NCBI GenBank assembly: GCA_013151575.1
Contig: JAADHZ010000042.1
Coordinates: 1 to 39,295 of the forward strand
Origin: Gammaproteobacteria bacterium
Lineage (GTDB): Bacteria > Pseudomonadota > Gammaproteobacteria > SZUA-152
DNA length: 39,295 nt
Direction: 5' to 3'
Shown here piece by piece: positions 9,057-17,176 of this stretch (position 1 is its first letter; the number at the start of each line of letters is the position of its first letter). Under the pieces are notes generated by a model, which worked only from the letters and a program-made list of their open reading frames with translations, was not told the DNA's origin and did not search any database. A program made the position numbers and the translations under genes.

Positions 9057-9223
9057 GCGATTTTTTTGCCATGGGCGGGCACGGTTTTTTTATCTGGATG
9101 TCGTTCGGGGTGACCGCCCTTTTTATGGTCATCGAAGTGATCGCAGTCAAACGCAGTCGACAGACGGTACTTAAACAATTGCTTCGCTTGGCGCGCGCTG
9201 ATTTGCGTAAAGCCCAGAGTTAA
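9053..9223 (+). CDS. ccmD: haem exporter subunit CcmD (too short for ORF track)
   Basis: A 56-residue ORF starting at ATG 9053, which overlaps the ccmC stop, and ending at TAA 9221-9223. The protein begins MSDFFAMGGHGFFIWMSFG, with one membrane segment (~12-32) and a basic C-terminal helix. A short single-pass protein with the FFxMGGHGxFxW pattern is diagnostic of CcmD, which releases holo-CcmE from CcmABC. Its place between ccmC and ccmE confirms the call. Confidence 0.92.
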   Translation: MSDFFAMGGHGFFIWMSFGVTALFMVIEVIAVKRSRQTVLKQLLRLARADLRKAQS

Positions 9224-9279
9224 TAAGTTAACAAATGAGTAGGTTGGTGGTGAGCTTGCGAACCCCAACAGGCGTTGGC
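9224..9279 (+). repeat. 56-bp dispersed palindromic repeat, copy 1
   Basis: A stretch with the core AGGTTGGTGGTGAGC ... GCGAACCCCAA ... GGCGTTGGC. It matches 18705-18760 at about 52 of 56 positions, without gaps. The halves GTTGGTGGTGAGC and GCGAACCCCAAC are imperfect inverted repeats, giving a REP-like hairpin. It sits exactly in the ccmD-ccmE gap, the loosest gap between ccmB and ccmE. Confidence 0.75.
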
Positions 9280-9304
9280 TAAAAATACAGATGTTGGAGT
9301 CAGT

Positions 9305-9757
9305 ATGAAAACACGGCATAAACGAATGGCGCTTATTTTGGTGGGATTGGCGGGGCTGGCGGCCGCCGCTGGTTTGGTGCTCAATGCTTTGAACAGTAAT
9401 CTGGCGTTGTACATCAGTCCGTCGGATGTACTGGCTGGCAATGCGCCGAAGGACCAGACCTTCCGCCTCGGCGGAGTGGTGGTCGAGGGCAGTATGGAGC
9501 GCCAAGATGATGGCCTTACCGTGCACTTCAATGTTACCGATAATCATAAGACCATCCCCGTTGCGTTCACCGGTATCCTGCCTGACCTGTTCCAGGAGGG
9601 GCAGGGTGTGGTGGCGCAGGGACGTATGTCCGACGGCATGTTCAAGGCTACTGAAGTGCTGGCCAAACATGACGAAAATTATATGCCGCCGCAGGTGGCG
9701 GATATGTTGGAAAAGGGTGAGCAGGCCAAACAATCCGCTGCTGGCGCGACGCCCTGA
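9305..9757 (+). CDS. ccmE: haem chaperone CcmE
   Basis: A 150-residue protein from ATG 9305; the TTG start at 9275 in the track would overlap the repeat and lengthen the N-terminus needlessly. It has a short cytoplasmic tail, one membrane anchor (~9-28), and a beta-barrel OB-fold domain. The haem-linking motif LAKHDENYMPP contains His122 (covalent haem attachment) and Tyr126. It carries haem from CcmABCD to the CcmFHI ligase. A GGAG sequence lies upstream. Confidence 0.95.
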   Translation: MKTRHKRMALILVGLAGLAAAAGLVLNALNSNLALYISPSDVLAGNAPKDQTFRLGGVVVEGSMERQDDGLTVHFNVTDNHKTIPVAFTGILPDLFQEGQGVVAQGRMSDGMFKATEVLAKHDENYMPPQVADMLEKGEQAKQSAAGATP

Positions 9758-9826
9758 TACGATGGCATTTTCAGCATCACTTTCCGCATTGAAACAAGCA
9801 ATGAATCCTATGAGGTGTAAACGAAT

Positions 9827-11836
9827 ATGATCCCGGAAATTGGACATTTTGCGCTTATTTTGGCGCTGTGCGTAGCGGTGGTGCAGGGGGTGGTTTCCAT
9901 TGCCGGGGCACAGTTGGGCATTCGTTCCTGGATGGCCATGGCGCGGCCCGCAGCGCAGGCACACTTTATCTTTATCGGCATTGCTTTCGGTTGTCTGATG
10001 TATGCCTTCGTGGCCAATGATTTTTCCGTGAAATACGTGGCAACGGTATCCAATTCCATGTTGCCGGTACAGTATCGTGTTGCCGCATTGTGGGGTGGTC
10101 ACGAAGGGTCACTGTTGTTATGGGCCATGTTGCTAGCCACCTGGACCCTGGCGGTATCGCGTTTTTCCCGCAACCTGCCGCTGGATATGGTGTCCCGCGT
10201 GATCGGTGTCATGGGCCTGGTTTCCGTGGGTTTCATCATGTTTATGTTGTTCACCTCCAATCCCTTCGATCGTCTGCTGCCGGCGGCGCTGGATGGCCGT
10301 GACCTCAACCCGTTATTGCAGGATCCTGGGCTGATTATTCATCCGCCTTTGCTGTACGCCGGTTATGTAGGCTTTTCAGTGGCCTTTGCTTTTGCCATTG
10401 CCGCGTTGCTGAGTGGGCACATGGATGCCACCTGGGCGCGTTGGTCTCGCCCCTGGACCACCGTGGCGTGGATTTTTCTCACCCTGGGCATTGCGTTGGG
10501 CAGTTGGTGGGCCTATTACGAACTAGGCTGGGGCGGCTGGTGGTTCTGGGATCCGGTGGAGAACGCCTCGTTCATGCCCTGGCTGGTGGGTACCGCGCTG
10601 GTGCATTCATTGGCGGTGACGGAGAAGCGCGGTAGTTTCAAAAACTGGACGGTGTTGCTGGCCATTTTCACCTTTTCCCTGAGTTTATTGGGTACCTTCT
10701 TGGTGCGCTCCGGCGTATTGACCTCGGTGCACGCCTTCGCCACCGACCCCGAACGTGGTGTATTTATTCTAGCGTTCCTGGTGGTAGTGATCGGCGGCTC
10801 GTTGGCCCTGTTTGCCTGGCGTGCTCCAAAGGTGGGGCTGGGCGGAAGATTTTCTCTGGTGTCGCGTGAGACTTTCCTACTGGTGAATAACGTCATGTTG
10901 GTGGTAGCGGCTGGCGCAGTGCTGCTGGGCACCCTGTATCCTCTGCTGCTGGATGCGTTGGATTTGGGCAAAATTTCAGTGGGCCCACCCTATTTCGATA
11001 CGGTGTTCCTGCCGTTGATGACCCCCATGTTGTTCCTGATGGGAGTGGCTCCCATTGCGCGCTGGAAGCAGACCGAGTTGCCGGATTTGGCCGCGCGCCT
11101 CAAGTGGGCAGCGGCGGTGAGTTTGGTGACCGCGCTGATCGTGCCCTTCGTGATGGGTGAGTGGTCCGCACTCACCAGTCTCGGATTGGTGCTGGCGTTC
11201 TGGATTTTCAGCAGCACTGTGGTGAACATGCGGGAACGTCTGTCCAAGAGCAAGGAGCAGGGGCTGCTGGCCCGCTTCACTGGTTTGCCCAACGCGTATC
11301 TCGGCATGAATCTCGCTCACGTGGGTATCGGCGTGTTCATCGTTGGTGTGACCATGGTGCAGTCTTACGAGGTGGAAAAGGACATGCGCATGGAGGTGGG
11401 CGACACCGTGACCATGGGGGACTACACCTTCCGCTTTGACGGCGTCACCGAAATTGAAGGCCCCAACTATACCGCTAGCCGGGGACAGGTGTTGGTCACG
11501 ACGTCTGACGGCGCGACGGAAACCGTGCTGTTTCCAGAGAAACGTGTTTACCGCGTGCAGACCATGCCCATGACCGAGGCGGCTATTGACACGGGTCTGT
11601 TCCGCGACCTGTATGTGTCATTGGGTGAAGCAGTGGGCGGTGGCGCGTGGAGCGTACGTGTCTACTACAAACCTTTCGTAGACTGGATCTGGGGTGGCAG
11701 CTTCATCATGGCATTGGGTGGCCTTTTGGCCATCAGTGATCGCCGCTATCGTTTGGCTTCGCGCAAGGTTAAGGCCGCCGCAAAAGCCACGAAAGGTCAG
11801 ACTGCCAACGCCAAACTGGCGACGGAAGAACAATAG
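9827..11836 (+). CDS. ccmF: cytochrome c haem lyase subunit CcmF
   Basis: A 669-residue polytopic protein beginning MIPEIGHFALILAL, with the WWD motif WGGWWFWDPVENASFMPW, flanking histidines (HEGSLLLW, ALVHSLAVTEKRG) and a C-terminal periplasmic domain before a last membrane helix. The length is normal for CcmF (~650 residues). It is the core of the System I haem ligase, joining haem from CcmE to CXXCH cysteines presented by CcmH/CcmI. Shine-Dalgarno GAGGTG precedes the start. ccmG follows 23 bp downstream. Confidence 0.96.
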   Translation: MIPEIGHFALILALCVAVVQGVVSIAGAQLGIRSWMAMARPAAQAHFIFIGIAFGCLMYAFVANDFSVKYVATVSNSMLPVQYRVAALWGGHEGSLLLWAMLLATWTLAVSRFSRNLPLDMVSRVIGVMGLVSVGFIMFMLFTSNPFDRLLPAALDGRDLNPLLQDPGLIIHPPLLYAGYVGFSVAFAFAIAALLSGHMDATWARWSRPWTTVAWIFLTLGIALGSWWAYYELGWGGWWFWDPVENASFMPWLVGTALVHSLAVTEKRGSFKNWTVLLAIFTFSLSLLGTFLVRSGVLTSVHAFATDPERGVFILAFLVVVIGGSLALFAWRAPKVGLGGRFSLVSRETFLLVNNVMLVVAAGAVLLGTLYPLLLDALDLGKISVGPPYFDTVFLPLMTPMLFLMGVAPIARWKQTELPDLAARLKWAAAVSLVTALIVPFVMGEWSALTSLGLVLAFWIFSSTVVNMRERLSKSKEQGLLARFTGLPNAYLGMNLAHVGIGVFIVGVTMVQSYEVEKDMRMEVGDTVTMGDYTFRFDGVTEIEGPNYTASRGQVLVTTSDGATETVLFPEKRVYRVQTMPMTEAAIDTGLFRDLYVSLGEAVGGGAWSVRVYYKPFVDWIWGGSFIMALGGLLAISDRRYRLASRKVKAAAKATKGQTANAKLATEEQ

Positions 11837-11859
11837 AAAGAGCAGAGGATCAGCCAAGC

Positions 11860-12432
11860 ATGTTGCGTTACATTGTGCCTTTAGTCGTATTTTTGGGGGT
11901 GGCGGCCTTTTTGTTGAAAGGGCTGGATTTAAACCCCCGTGAAGTTCCGTCGCCGTTTATCGACAAACCAGCACCGGCTTTCACGTTACCAAAACTGCAT
12001 GAGCCTGCCAGCACGTTTTCCAACCAAAACATGCTGGGTAAGGTTTGGTTGTTGAATGTGTGGGCCTCGTGGTGTGTGGCCTGTCGCTCCGAGCACCCCC
12101 TGTTGGTCCAATTGTCACGGGCCAATTTGGTGCCTATTTATGGCTTGAATTACAAAGACGCGCCCAGCGATGCCAAAAATTGGCTACGGGAGCTGGGCAA
12201 TCCCTATGTCGCTAGTCTCAGCGACCAAAAAGGTAATGTCGGTATCGATTACGGCGTTTACGGTGTGCCGGAAACCTTTGTGATCGACAAGCAGGGCATC
12301 ATTCGCCACAAGGTGATTGGCCCCGTCACACCAGCGGCGCTGGATAACTGTGTGCTGCCCCTGATAGAAAAATTACAAAAAGCCTCTGCACAGACCGTTG
12401 TAACCCGTAAAGAAGTGGAGGGTTGCGCATGA
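11860..12432 (+). CDS. ccmG: thiol:disulfide interchange protein CcmG/DsbE
   Basis: A 190-residue membrane-anchored thioredoxin with an N-terminal helix (~3-20), active site WCVAC (C72, C75) in NVWASWCVACRSEHP, the CcmG acidic patch region, and the cis-Pro loop GVPETF. It reduces the apocytochrome CXXCH disulfide in System I. The stop overlaps the ccmH start (ATGA). The active site WCVAC differs from the more common WCPTC of enterobacteria but is within family variation. Confidence 0.94.
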   Translation: MLRYIVPLVVFLGVAAFLLKGLDLNPREVPSPFIDKPAPAFTLPKLHEPASTFSNQNMLGKVWLLNVWASWCVACRSEHPLLVQLSRANLVPIYGLNYKDAPSDAKNWLRELGNPYVASLSDQKGNVGIDYGVYGVPETFVIDKQGIIRHKVIGPVTPAALDNCVLPLIEKLQKASAQTVVTRKEVEGCA

Positions 12433-12941
12433 ACACAATGTGCCGTTGTTTTGTCATTGTGCTGTTGACGCTGGTATTCGTCGTTTTTTCTTCCGCACCC
12501 TTTTCTAAAGAAGCGACTTCGATGGCCGAGGACCCTGCGATGGAAAAAACGGTGAATGAAATTTCCAGCGAGTTGCGGTGCCTGGTGTGTCAAAATCAGA
12601 CCATTGCAGACTCCCATGCTGAGCTGGCTGTGGACCTGAAAAACCAGGTGCGTGACATGGTCCGGGAAGGGCAGTCGCAGGATGAAATCGTCGACTACAT
12701 GGTGCAGCGCTACGGTGATTTTGTGCGTTATCGCCCGGCAATGAAACCTTCGACGATTTTACTGTGGGCCGGCCCTTTCCTATTGTTGTTGATCGGACTC
12801 ACTGTGCTGATTGTCAACCTGCGCAAGCGCAGCAAAATGGTGGCCGATGACGCTCCCCTGTCAGACGATGAAAGTGACCGTTTGAACTCATTGCTACACG
12901 CCGAAGATAAGAATAAAAAAATGAAGGAAAGTCACTCATGA
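12429..12941 (+). CDS. ccmH: cytochrome c maturation protein CcmH
   Basis: A 170-residue protein from ATG 12429, which overlaps the ccmG stop; the track's TTG is two codons earlier. A signal peptide is followed by the diagnostic LRCLVCQNQTIADSHAELA motif (C51, C54), a helical bundle, and a C-terminal membrane helix (~113-133). It is the short CcmH form without a TPR domain, which is supplied separately by CcmI. It acts in thiol exchange with the apocytochrome and CcmG. The stop overlaps the ccmI start by 4 bp. Confidence 0.95.
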   Translation: MNTMCRCFVIVLLTLVFVVFSSAPFSKEATSMAEDPAMEKTVNEISSELRCLVCQNQTIADSHAELAVDLKNQVRDMVREGQSQDEIVDYMVQRYGDFVRYRPAMKPSTILLWAGPFLLLLIGLTVLIVNLRKRSKMVADDAPLSDDESDRLNSLLHAEDKNKKMKESHS

Positions 12942-14191
12942 TGGTGTTTTGGATAGTGGCAGCGTTGTTGCTCGTTGCCGCCTTGCTGTTTCTGGTGCCG
13001 CCGCTGGTGCAGAAAGTGCAAGGTAAGGATGTGTTGGCGAGGGACGAATTGAACGCCACCATATTCAAAGATCAGCTTGCTGAACTGGAACGCGATTTAT
13101 CGGCTGGTATTGTGACCAAGGAGCAGTACGATATTGCCCGCCACGATCTCGAACGCAGTTTTTTGCAGGAAGCGGAGAGCGGTGAGGAAAAAGAGCAATC
13201 ACAGACGGACCGTGTTGTCGGTCGTGCTGCTGCCGTGGTTATTGCGCTGCTGATTCCTATTTTTGCAGTGGTTTTGTATGGCAAGCTGGGCGCTGGCGAA
13301 TCGGGCCTGCATCCTGAAGACGCAAAACCCCAGCTACAAGCGGAAGGCCACGACGGCACTTTGGAACAGCAGGTGCGTAAATTGCAGGACCACTTGCAAG
13401 CGAACCCCGATGATGCCGAAGGCTGGGTGATGCTGGGACGTTCTTATTATTTCCTCAAACAGTATGGCCCCGCCAGTGAATCCTTCGGTCGCGCTTCCAG
13501 TTTGCAGCAGGATTCCAGTGCAGAACTGCTGGCCGATTATGCCGATGCCCTGGCGATGGCTAACGGACGTAACATGGCGGGGCGCCCTTACGAACTCGTG
13601 AAAAGGGCGCTGGCCATTGAGCCGGAAAATCAAAAGGCATTATGGTTGGGAGGCACTGCGTCGTATCAGGCGCAGGATTTTGAAACGACCCTGGATTATT
13701 GGAAGCGGTTGTTACAATTGTTCCCCGAAGGTTCAGAAAACTACGTGCAGATGCAGCGTAACATTGTCGAAATTCAGCAACGCCTGGGCATGCCGGTGGA
13801 CGCGGAAACTGTAGCCAGTGCCGCGCAAGGCGATGGTGCGGGTCAGGCTAGTATTTCCGGCGTGGTGCGTCTCGACGAGACGCTGGCTCTGGAAGCATCC
13901 ATCGACGACACACTCTTTGTTTTCGCACGCGCCGCTTCTGGGCCGCGTATGCCATTGGCTATTTTGCGCAAAACAGTGAAAGACCTGCCGTTCACTTTCA
14001 CTCTGAATGATGCCATGGCCATGAATCCCGCGATGAAATTGTCTAATTTCCAGCAGGTAGTAATTGGTGCGAGAATTTCCAAAAGTGGTAATGCTATGCC
14101 CCAGCCCGGGGATCTTAAAGGTTCCTTTGGCCCGGTTAACGTGAATGCGCCAGGTAACGTAGAATTGATCATCGACGACGTGGTGCGATGA
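12938..14191 (+). CDS. ccmI: cytochrome c-type biogenesis protein CcmI
   Basis: A 417-residue protein. The N-terminal CcmI-1 part has two membrane helices (~3-22 and ~90-108) separated by a coiled region (ELNATIFKDQLAELERDL). It is followed by TPR repeats (~125-275) and a C-terminal beta-domain (VSGVV-like segment through IIDDVVR) that is typical of long CcmI forms. It captures the apocytochrome C-terminus for the CcmFH ligase. It ends the ccm operon; no clear terminator follows, and a monoheme cytochrome gene starts 68 bp downstream, so read-through is plausible. Confidence 0.92.
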   Translation: MMVFWIVAALLLVAALLFLVPPLVQKVQGKDVLARDELNATIFKDQLAELERDLSAGIVTKEQYDIARHDLERSFLQEAESGEEKEQSQTDRVVGRAAAVVIALLIPIFAVVLYGKLGAGESGLHPEDAKPQLQAEGHDGTLEQQVRKLQDHLQANPDDAEGWVMLGRSYYFLKQYGPASESFGRASSLQQDSSAELLADYADALAMANGRNMAGRPYELVKRALAIEPENQKALWLGGTASYQAQDFETTLDYWKRLLQLFPEGSENYVQMQRNIVEIQQRLGMPVDAETVASAAQGDGAGQASISGVVRLDETLALEASIDDTLFVFARAASGPRMPLAILRKTVKDLPFTFTLNDAMAMNPAMKLSNFQQVVIGARISKSGNAMPQPGDLKGSFGPVNVNAPGNVELIIDDVVR

Positions 14192-14259
14192 TCTGTAGTG
14201 CAGGACGCGGTGCAGGGTTTCATCAGCCGCTTAGTAATAACGACAGGAGAGATTGAGTC

Positions 14260-14568
14260 ATGAAAAAACGTATCGCTGTTTTTCTTACGTTAGTGCTTTT
14301 TTTAACATTTGTTGGTTCGGTTATGGCCGGGAATCCGATGCGAGGTCGCACGGTGTATAACAAGCATTGCTTGGGATGTCACGGGGGCAATGGGGTGTCT
14401 CCGGTGGGTGATATGGTCAATTTTTCGTTGGGTGAAGGCCTAATGCAACCAGATCAAGCCCTGGAGCTAACGATAAAAAATGGCAAGGGTATTATGCCGG
14501 GTTATGCTGGCACATTAACGGATCAGCAAATTTCGGACGTCATTGCGCACCTCAGGACTTTTTTCTGA
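14260..14568 (+). CDS. small monoheme class I cytochrome c
   Basis: A 102-residue protein with a clean signal peptide (ending VMA-GNP) and one haem motif CLGCH in NKHCLGCHGGNG. A distal Met ligand is likely in GIMPGYAGTLTDQQ, and a closing helix ISDVIAHLRTFF completes the fold. It is a soluble periplasmic c5/c6-like electron shuttle. ACAGGAGAG precedes the start. It lies between ccmI and two propeller genes. The single-domain architecture resembles one unit of the tandem cytochrome at 22915. Confidence 0.92.
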   Translation: MKKRIAVFLTLVLFLTFVGSVMAGNPMRGRTVYNKHCLGCHGGNGVSPVGDMVNFSLGEGLMQPDQALELTIKNGKGIMPGYAGTLTDQQISDVIAHLRTFF

Positions 14569-14618
14569 CATTTTCTAAGTGCAGTATTTTGATTCAATAT
14601 AATTAGGACATAGTGTTA

Positions 14619-15755
14619 ATGGGCTTTATCAAAACCAGATGGTGGGGGGTTGCCGTTGTCTCGGTGACACTTTTTGGGTGTTCGGGTGATGACGCCCCTC
14701 CGTCAACGCCGAGTGTTGCAACGCAAACACCGTCAGAGGTGGCCGCAGAGAGTGAGGTTACGAACAAAGATGGATATCGTGTTGCTGCGAGTTTTGGTGT
14801 TGGTGAAGACACCTACGTTCGTTCGATGGCTATCGACACCCAATCTAATGCTCTATGGGTAGGTACCAGTGTCGGAGTCATGGCGGTGGATTTAACTAGC
14901 ACCGATTTACGCGCGAGCTATACGCGCGAACAGGGGTTGGCCAATGAATACGTGTTCGGCATTCACATTGACCAAAAAGGCGATCGCTGGTTTGGTACCA
15001 ATGGTGGCGGCGTCTCAAAATTTACGACAGATAAGCAGTGGAAAACCTACTTCCCCATGCATGGCCTCGCGGACTATTGGGTGTATTCGTTCGCCGAGCA
15101 ATCCGACGGTACCTTATGGGTGGGAACTTGGGCTGGCCTCAGTCGGTTTGATCCCGAAAAAGAAATTTTCCATACGTATCTTGATGAGCTGGTGAACGAA
15201 TGGGTATATGGCCTGGGGGTGGACTCTAGGGATCGGGTGTGGATCGGTACCGAGGGCGGGGTCAATATGTTTGACGGGGCCTCCTGGTCTACATGGAAAC
15301 ATGAAGACGGCCTGGGTGCAGCCAACGATCAAAATCTTCCTCTCAGTACCAATACCGGCCTGGGGACGCGCTCGCGTCACGACCTGAGCGTTATGGGAGG
15401 GGGGCAGCTAACCTATAATCCCAATTACGTATTTTCTTTGATTGTCGCGACGGACGATACTATTTGGGCGGGTACTTGGGGTGGTGGTGTGGCCCACTAC
15501 GATGGCAAGAGCTGGACTAATTTTTCAAGCAAAGATGGGTTGGCCGGCAATATTGTCTACAGCGTCGCCCAGGATGAAAAAGGCGGCCTGTGGTTTGGCA
15601 CCAACGGTGGGTTGTCATATTTTGACGGTAAAACATGGCTCACTTTTGATCAATCCGACGGCTTGCTGGACAATAATATTTATGCCATTGCGCCGGACGC
15701 TGATGGACGTATTTGGGTGGGTAGCCGATCCGGCGTTGCTATGCTGGCACGCTAA
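14619..15755 (+). CDS. Reg_prop-type beta-propeller lipoprotein (paralogue 1)
   Basis: A 378-residue protein from ATG 14619; the track starts two codons earlier at GTG. The signal peptide ends in LFGC, a lipobox, so it is predicted to be membrane-anchored by lipid. The body has about seven repeats of the form WxGTxGGxxxxDGxxW (WFGTNGG, WVGTWAG, WIGTEGG, WAGTWGG, WFGTNGG, WVGSRSG), the Reg_prop repeat found in hybrid two-component sensors but here as a free exported protein. An insertion of ~45 residues follows KHEDGLGA and ends YNPNY, also present in the next gene. There are no haem motifs. It is probably a ligand-binding or partner-binding seven-bladed propeller. Confidence 0.82.
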   Translation: MGFIKTRWWGVAVVSVTLFGCSGDDAPPSTPSVATQTPSEVAAESEVTNKDGYRVAASFGVGEDTYVRSMAIDTQSNALWVGTSVGVMAVDLTSTDLRASYTREQGLANEYVFGIHIDQKGDRWFGTNGGGVSKFTTDKQWKTYFPMHGLADYWVYSFAEQSDGTLWVGTWAGLSRFDPEKEIFHTYLDELVNEWVYGLGVDSRDRVWIGTEGGVNMFDGASWSTWKHEDGLGAANDQNLPLSTNTGLGTRSRHDLSVMGGGQLTYNPNYVFSLIVATDDTIWAGTWGGGVAHYDGKSWTNFSSKDGLAGNIVYSVAQDEKGGLWFGTNGGLSYFDGKTWLTFDQSDGLLDNNIYAIAPDADGRIWVGSRSGVAMLAR

Positions 15756-15835
15756 CTAAAGATGGCGAGTTACCGGGAATTTTTGGAATTTTGGACGATG
15801 CGCTCAGTGGTTGATGCGTTAGAGGGGAGAATGTT

Positions 15836-17080
15836 GTGAATATTGGTACGAAGGGTGCAGCAATAGCGATACTTCTTGTTGGAGGTTTAGTATTAGCCTC
15901 CTACAATTTTGGTTCTCGGCAGTCGGAAAAACAACCTGCAGCAGTGGTGTCGGCTGAGCAGATAGGGGAGAGGGGCGCGGGAGAGATGCCTCCCGGGCAT
16001 CCGGGGCCAGCAGCCGGTCGTGATTTGCTGCCCAGTGGCCAGGCTCAAGGTTCCGCTCGGTTCACGCATTTTCGCGTTGGCAATCGCAACGTCAAAGGCA
16101 TGATGGCCACTGAAAATGAAGTTTGGGTCGGGACCTCTGGTGGTGTTATTCGTTATGACCTGAAAACTGACGATTACAAATTATATGATGTGAAAAGTGG
16201 CAGCCTGATTTCCAATGGCGTGTTCCATGTCAGCAAAATTCGCGGCAAAATTATGGTGGGCACCTATGGCGGCGGACTCTCGGTGTATTCCCCGGATGCA
16301 GATGCCTGGAAAAACTACAATATTCCCGACGGCCTTGCCGATCAATTCGTGTATGACATTGCCGAGGATACCAATGGTGACTTTTGGATCGCGACCTGGT
16401 CCGGTGTGAATCGTGTACCTAATGGTAACCTGGATGACCCTGATGCTTGGGAAACCTTCACGGTGGAAAACACTAATGGCGGCCTTCCCAATGATTGGGT
16501 CTACGGTGTGGAAATAGGCAAAAATGGTGAAGTCTGGTTTGCCACCGAAGGTGGGTTAGCCAAGTTTAAGGATCGTAAGTGGACCAACTGGAAGCACGAA
16601 GATGGCTTAGGCGCACCGTACGAAAAAGTGAAGGCTGACATCACGTTTGCCAACGACCCCGCCAAATCCTCCAAACACCATGCGGCGCAAAAAAAGGAGC
16701 AGGGACTGAGTGACATAAAGGTCGGTTATAACCCCAATTACATTGTTTCGATGGTGGTGGACGAGCAGGGTGATGTGTGGGCAGGTACATGGGGTGGTGG
16801 TCTATCGCATTTTGATGGAAAAAAATGGGAAACCTTTACGGTACAGGAAGGCTTGCCGGGTAACCACGTGTTTATGTTGCGAAAAGAACGCGGCGGTAGC
16901 TTGTGGATCGGCACCAATCAAGGGCTTGCAAGGTTCAGTCAGGATGGAAAAGGTTTTAGAGTGATGACCAAGGCCGATGGTCTGTTTGCCAATAATGTGT
17001 TCTCTATGGCCAAGGCTTCCGATGGAAGCTTATGGGTCGGCAGTTTTGGTGGTGTTGCGAGAATTACGGATTACGAATAG
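15836..17080 (+). CDS. Reg_prop-type beta-propeller protein, membrane-anchored (paralogue 2)
   Basis: A 414-residue protein starting at GTG 15836, which has an ideal AGGGGAG Shine-Dalgarno eight bases upstream. The N-terminal hydrophobic segment (IAILLVGGLVLASYNF) lacks a lipobox Cys, so it is either a signal anchor or a cleaved signal. A Pro/Gly-rich linker precedes about seven Reg_prop repeats (WVGTSGG, MVGTYGGG, WIATWSG, WFATEGG, WAGTWGGG, WIGTNQG, WVGSFGG). It shares blade order, the KHEDGLGA segment and the YNPNY motif with the preceding gene, so the two are tandem duplicates that have diverged. A strong terminator follows at 17111, ending this transcription unit. Confidence 0.82.
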   Translation: MNIGTKGAAIAILLVGGLVLASYNFGSRQSEKQPAAVVSAEQIGERGAGEMPPGHPGPAAGRDLLPSGQAQGSARFTHFRVGNRNVKGMMATENEVWVGTSGGVIRYDLKTDDYKLYDVKSGSLISNGVFHVSKIRGKIMVGTYGGGLSVYSPDADAWKNYNIPDGLADQFVYDIAEDTNGDFWIATWSGVNRVPNGNLDDPDAWETFTVENTNGGLPNDWVYGVEIGKNGEVWFATEGGLAKFKDRKWTNWKHEDGLGAPYEKVKADITFANDPAKSSKHHAAQKKEQGLSDIKVGYNPNYIVSMVVDEQGDVWAGTWGGGLSHFDGKKWETFTVQEGLPGNHVFMLRKERGGSLWIGTNQGLARFSQDGKGFRVMTKADGLFANNVFSMAKASDGSLWVGSFGGVARITDYE

Positions 17081-17110
17081 TCACTATTTTAGTGTTATAT
17101 TGAAGTGAGG

Positions 17111-17141
17111 CCTCGCCAGGAATTTTTCCGGCGAGGTTTTT
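17111..17141 (+). terminator. Rho-independent terminator
   Basis: CCTCGCC pairs perfectly with GGCGAGG, with a nested GGAA/TTCC, followed by TTTTTC. It lies 31 bp after the stop of the second Reg_prop propeller. Confidence 0.9.
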
Positions 17142-17176
17142 CAGTTTTAAAGGTTGAATAAGTTGGAGACGCAAAA

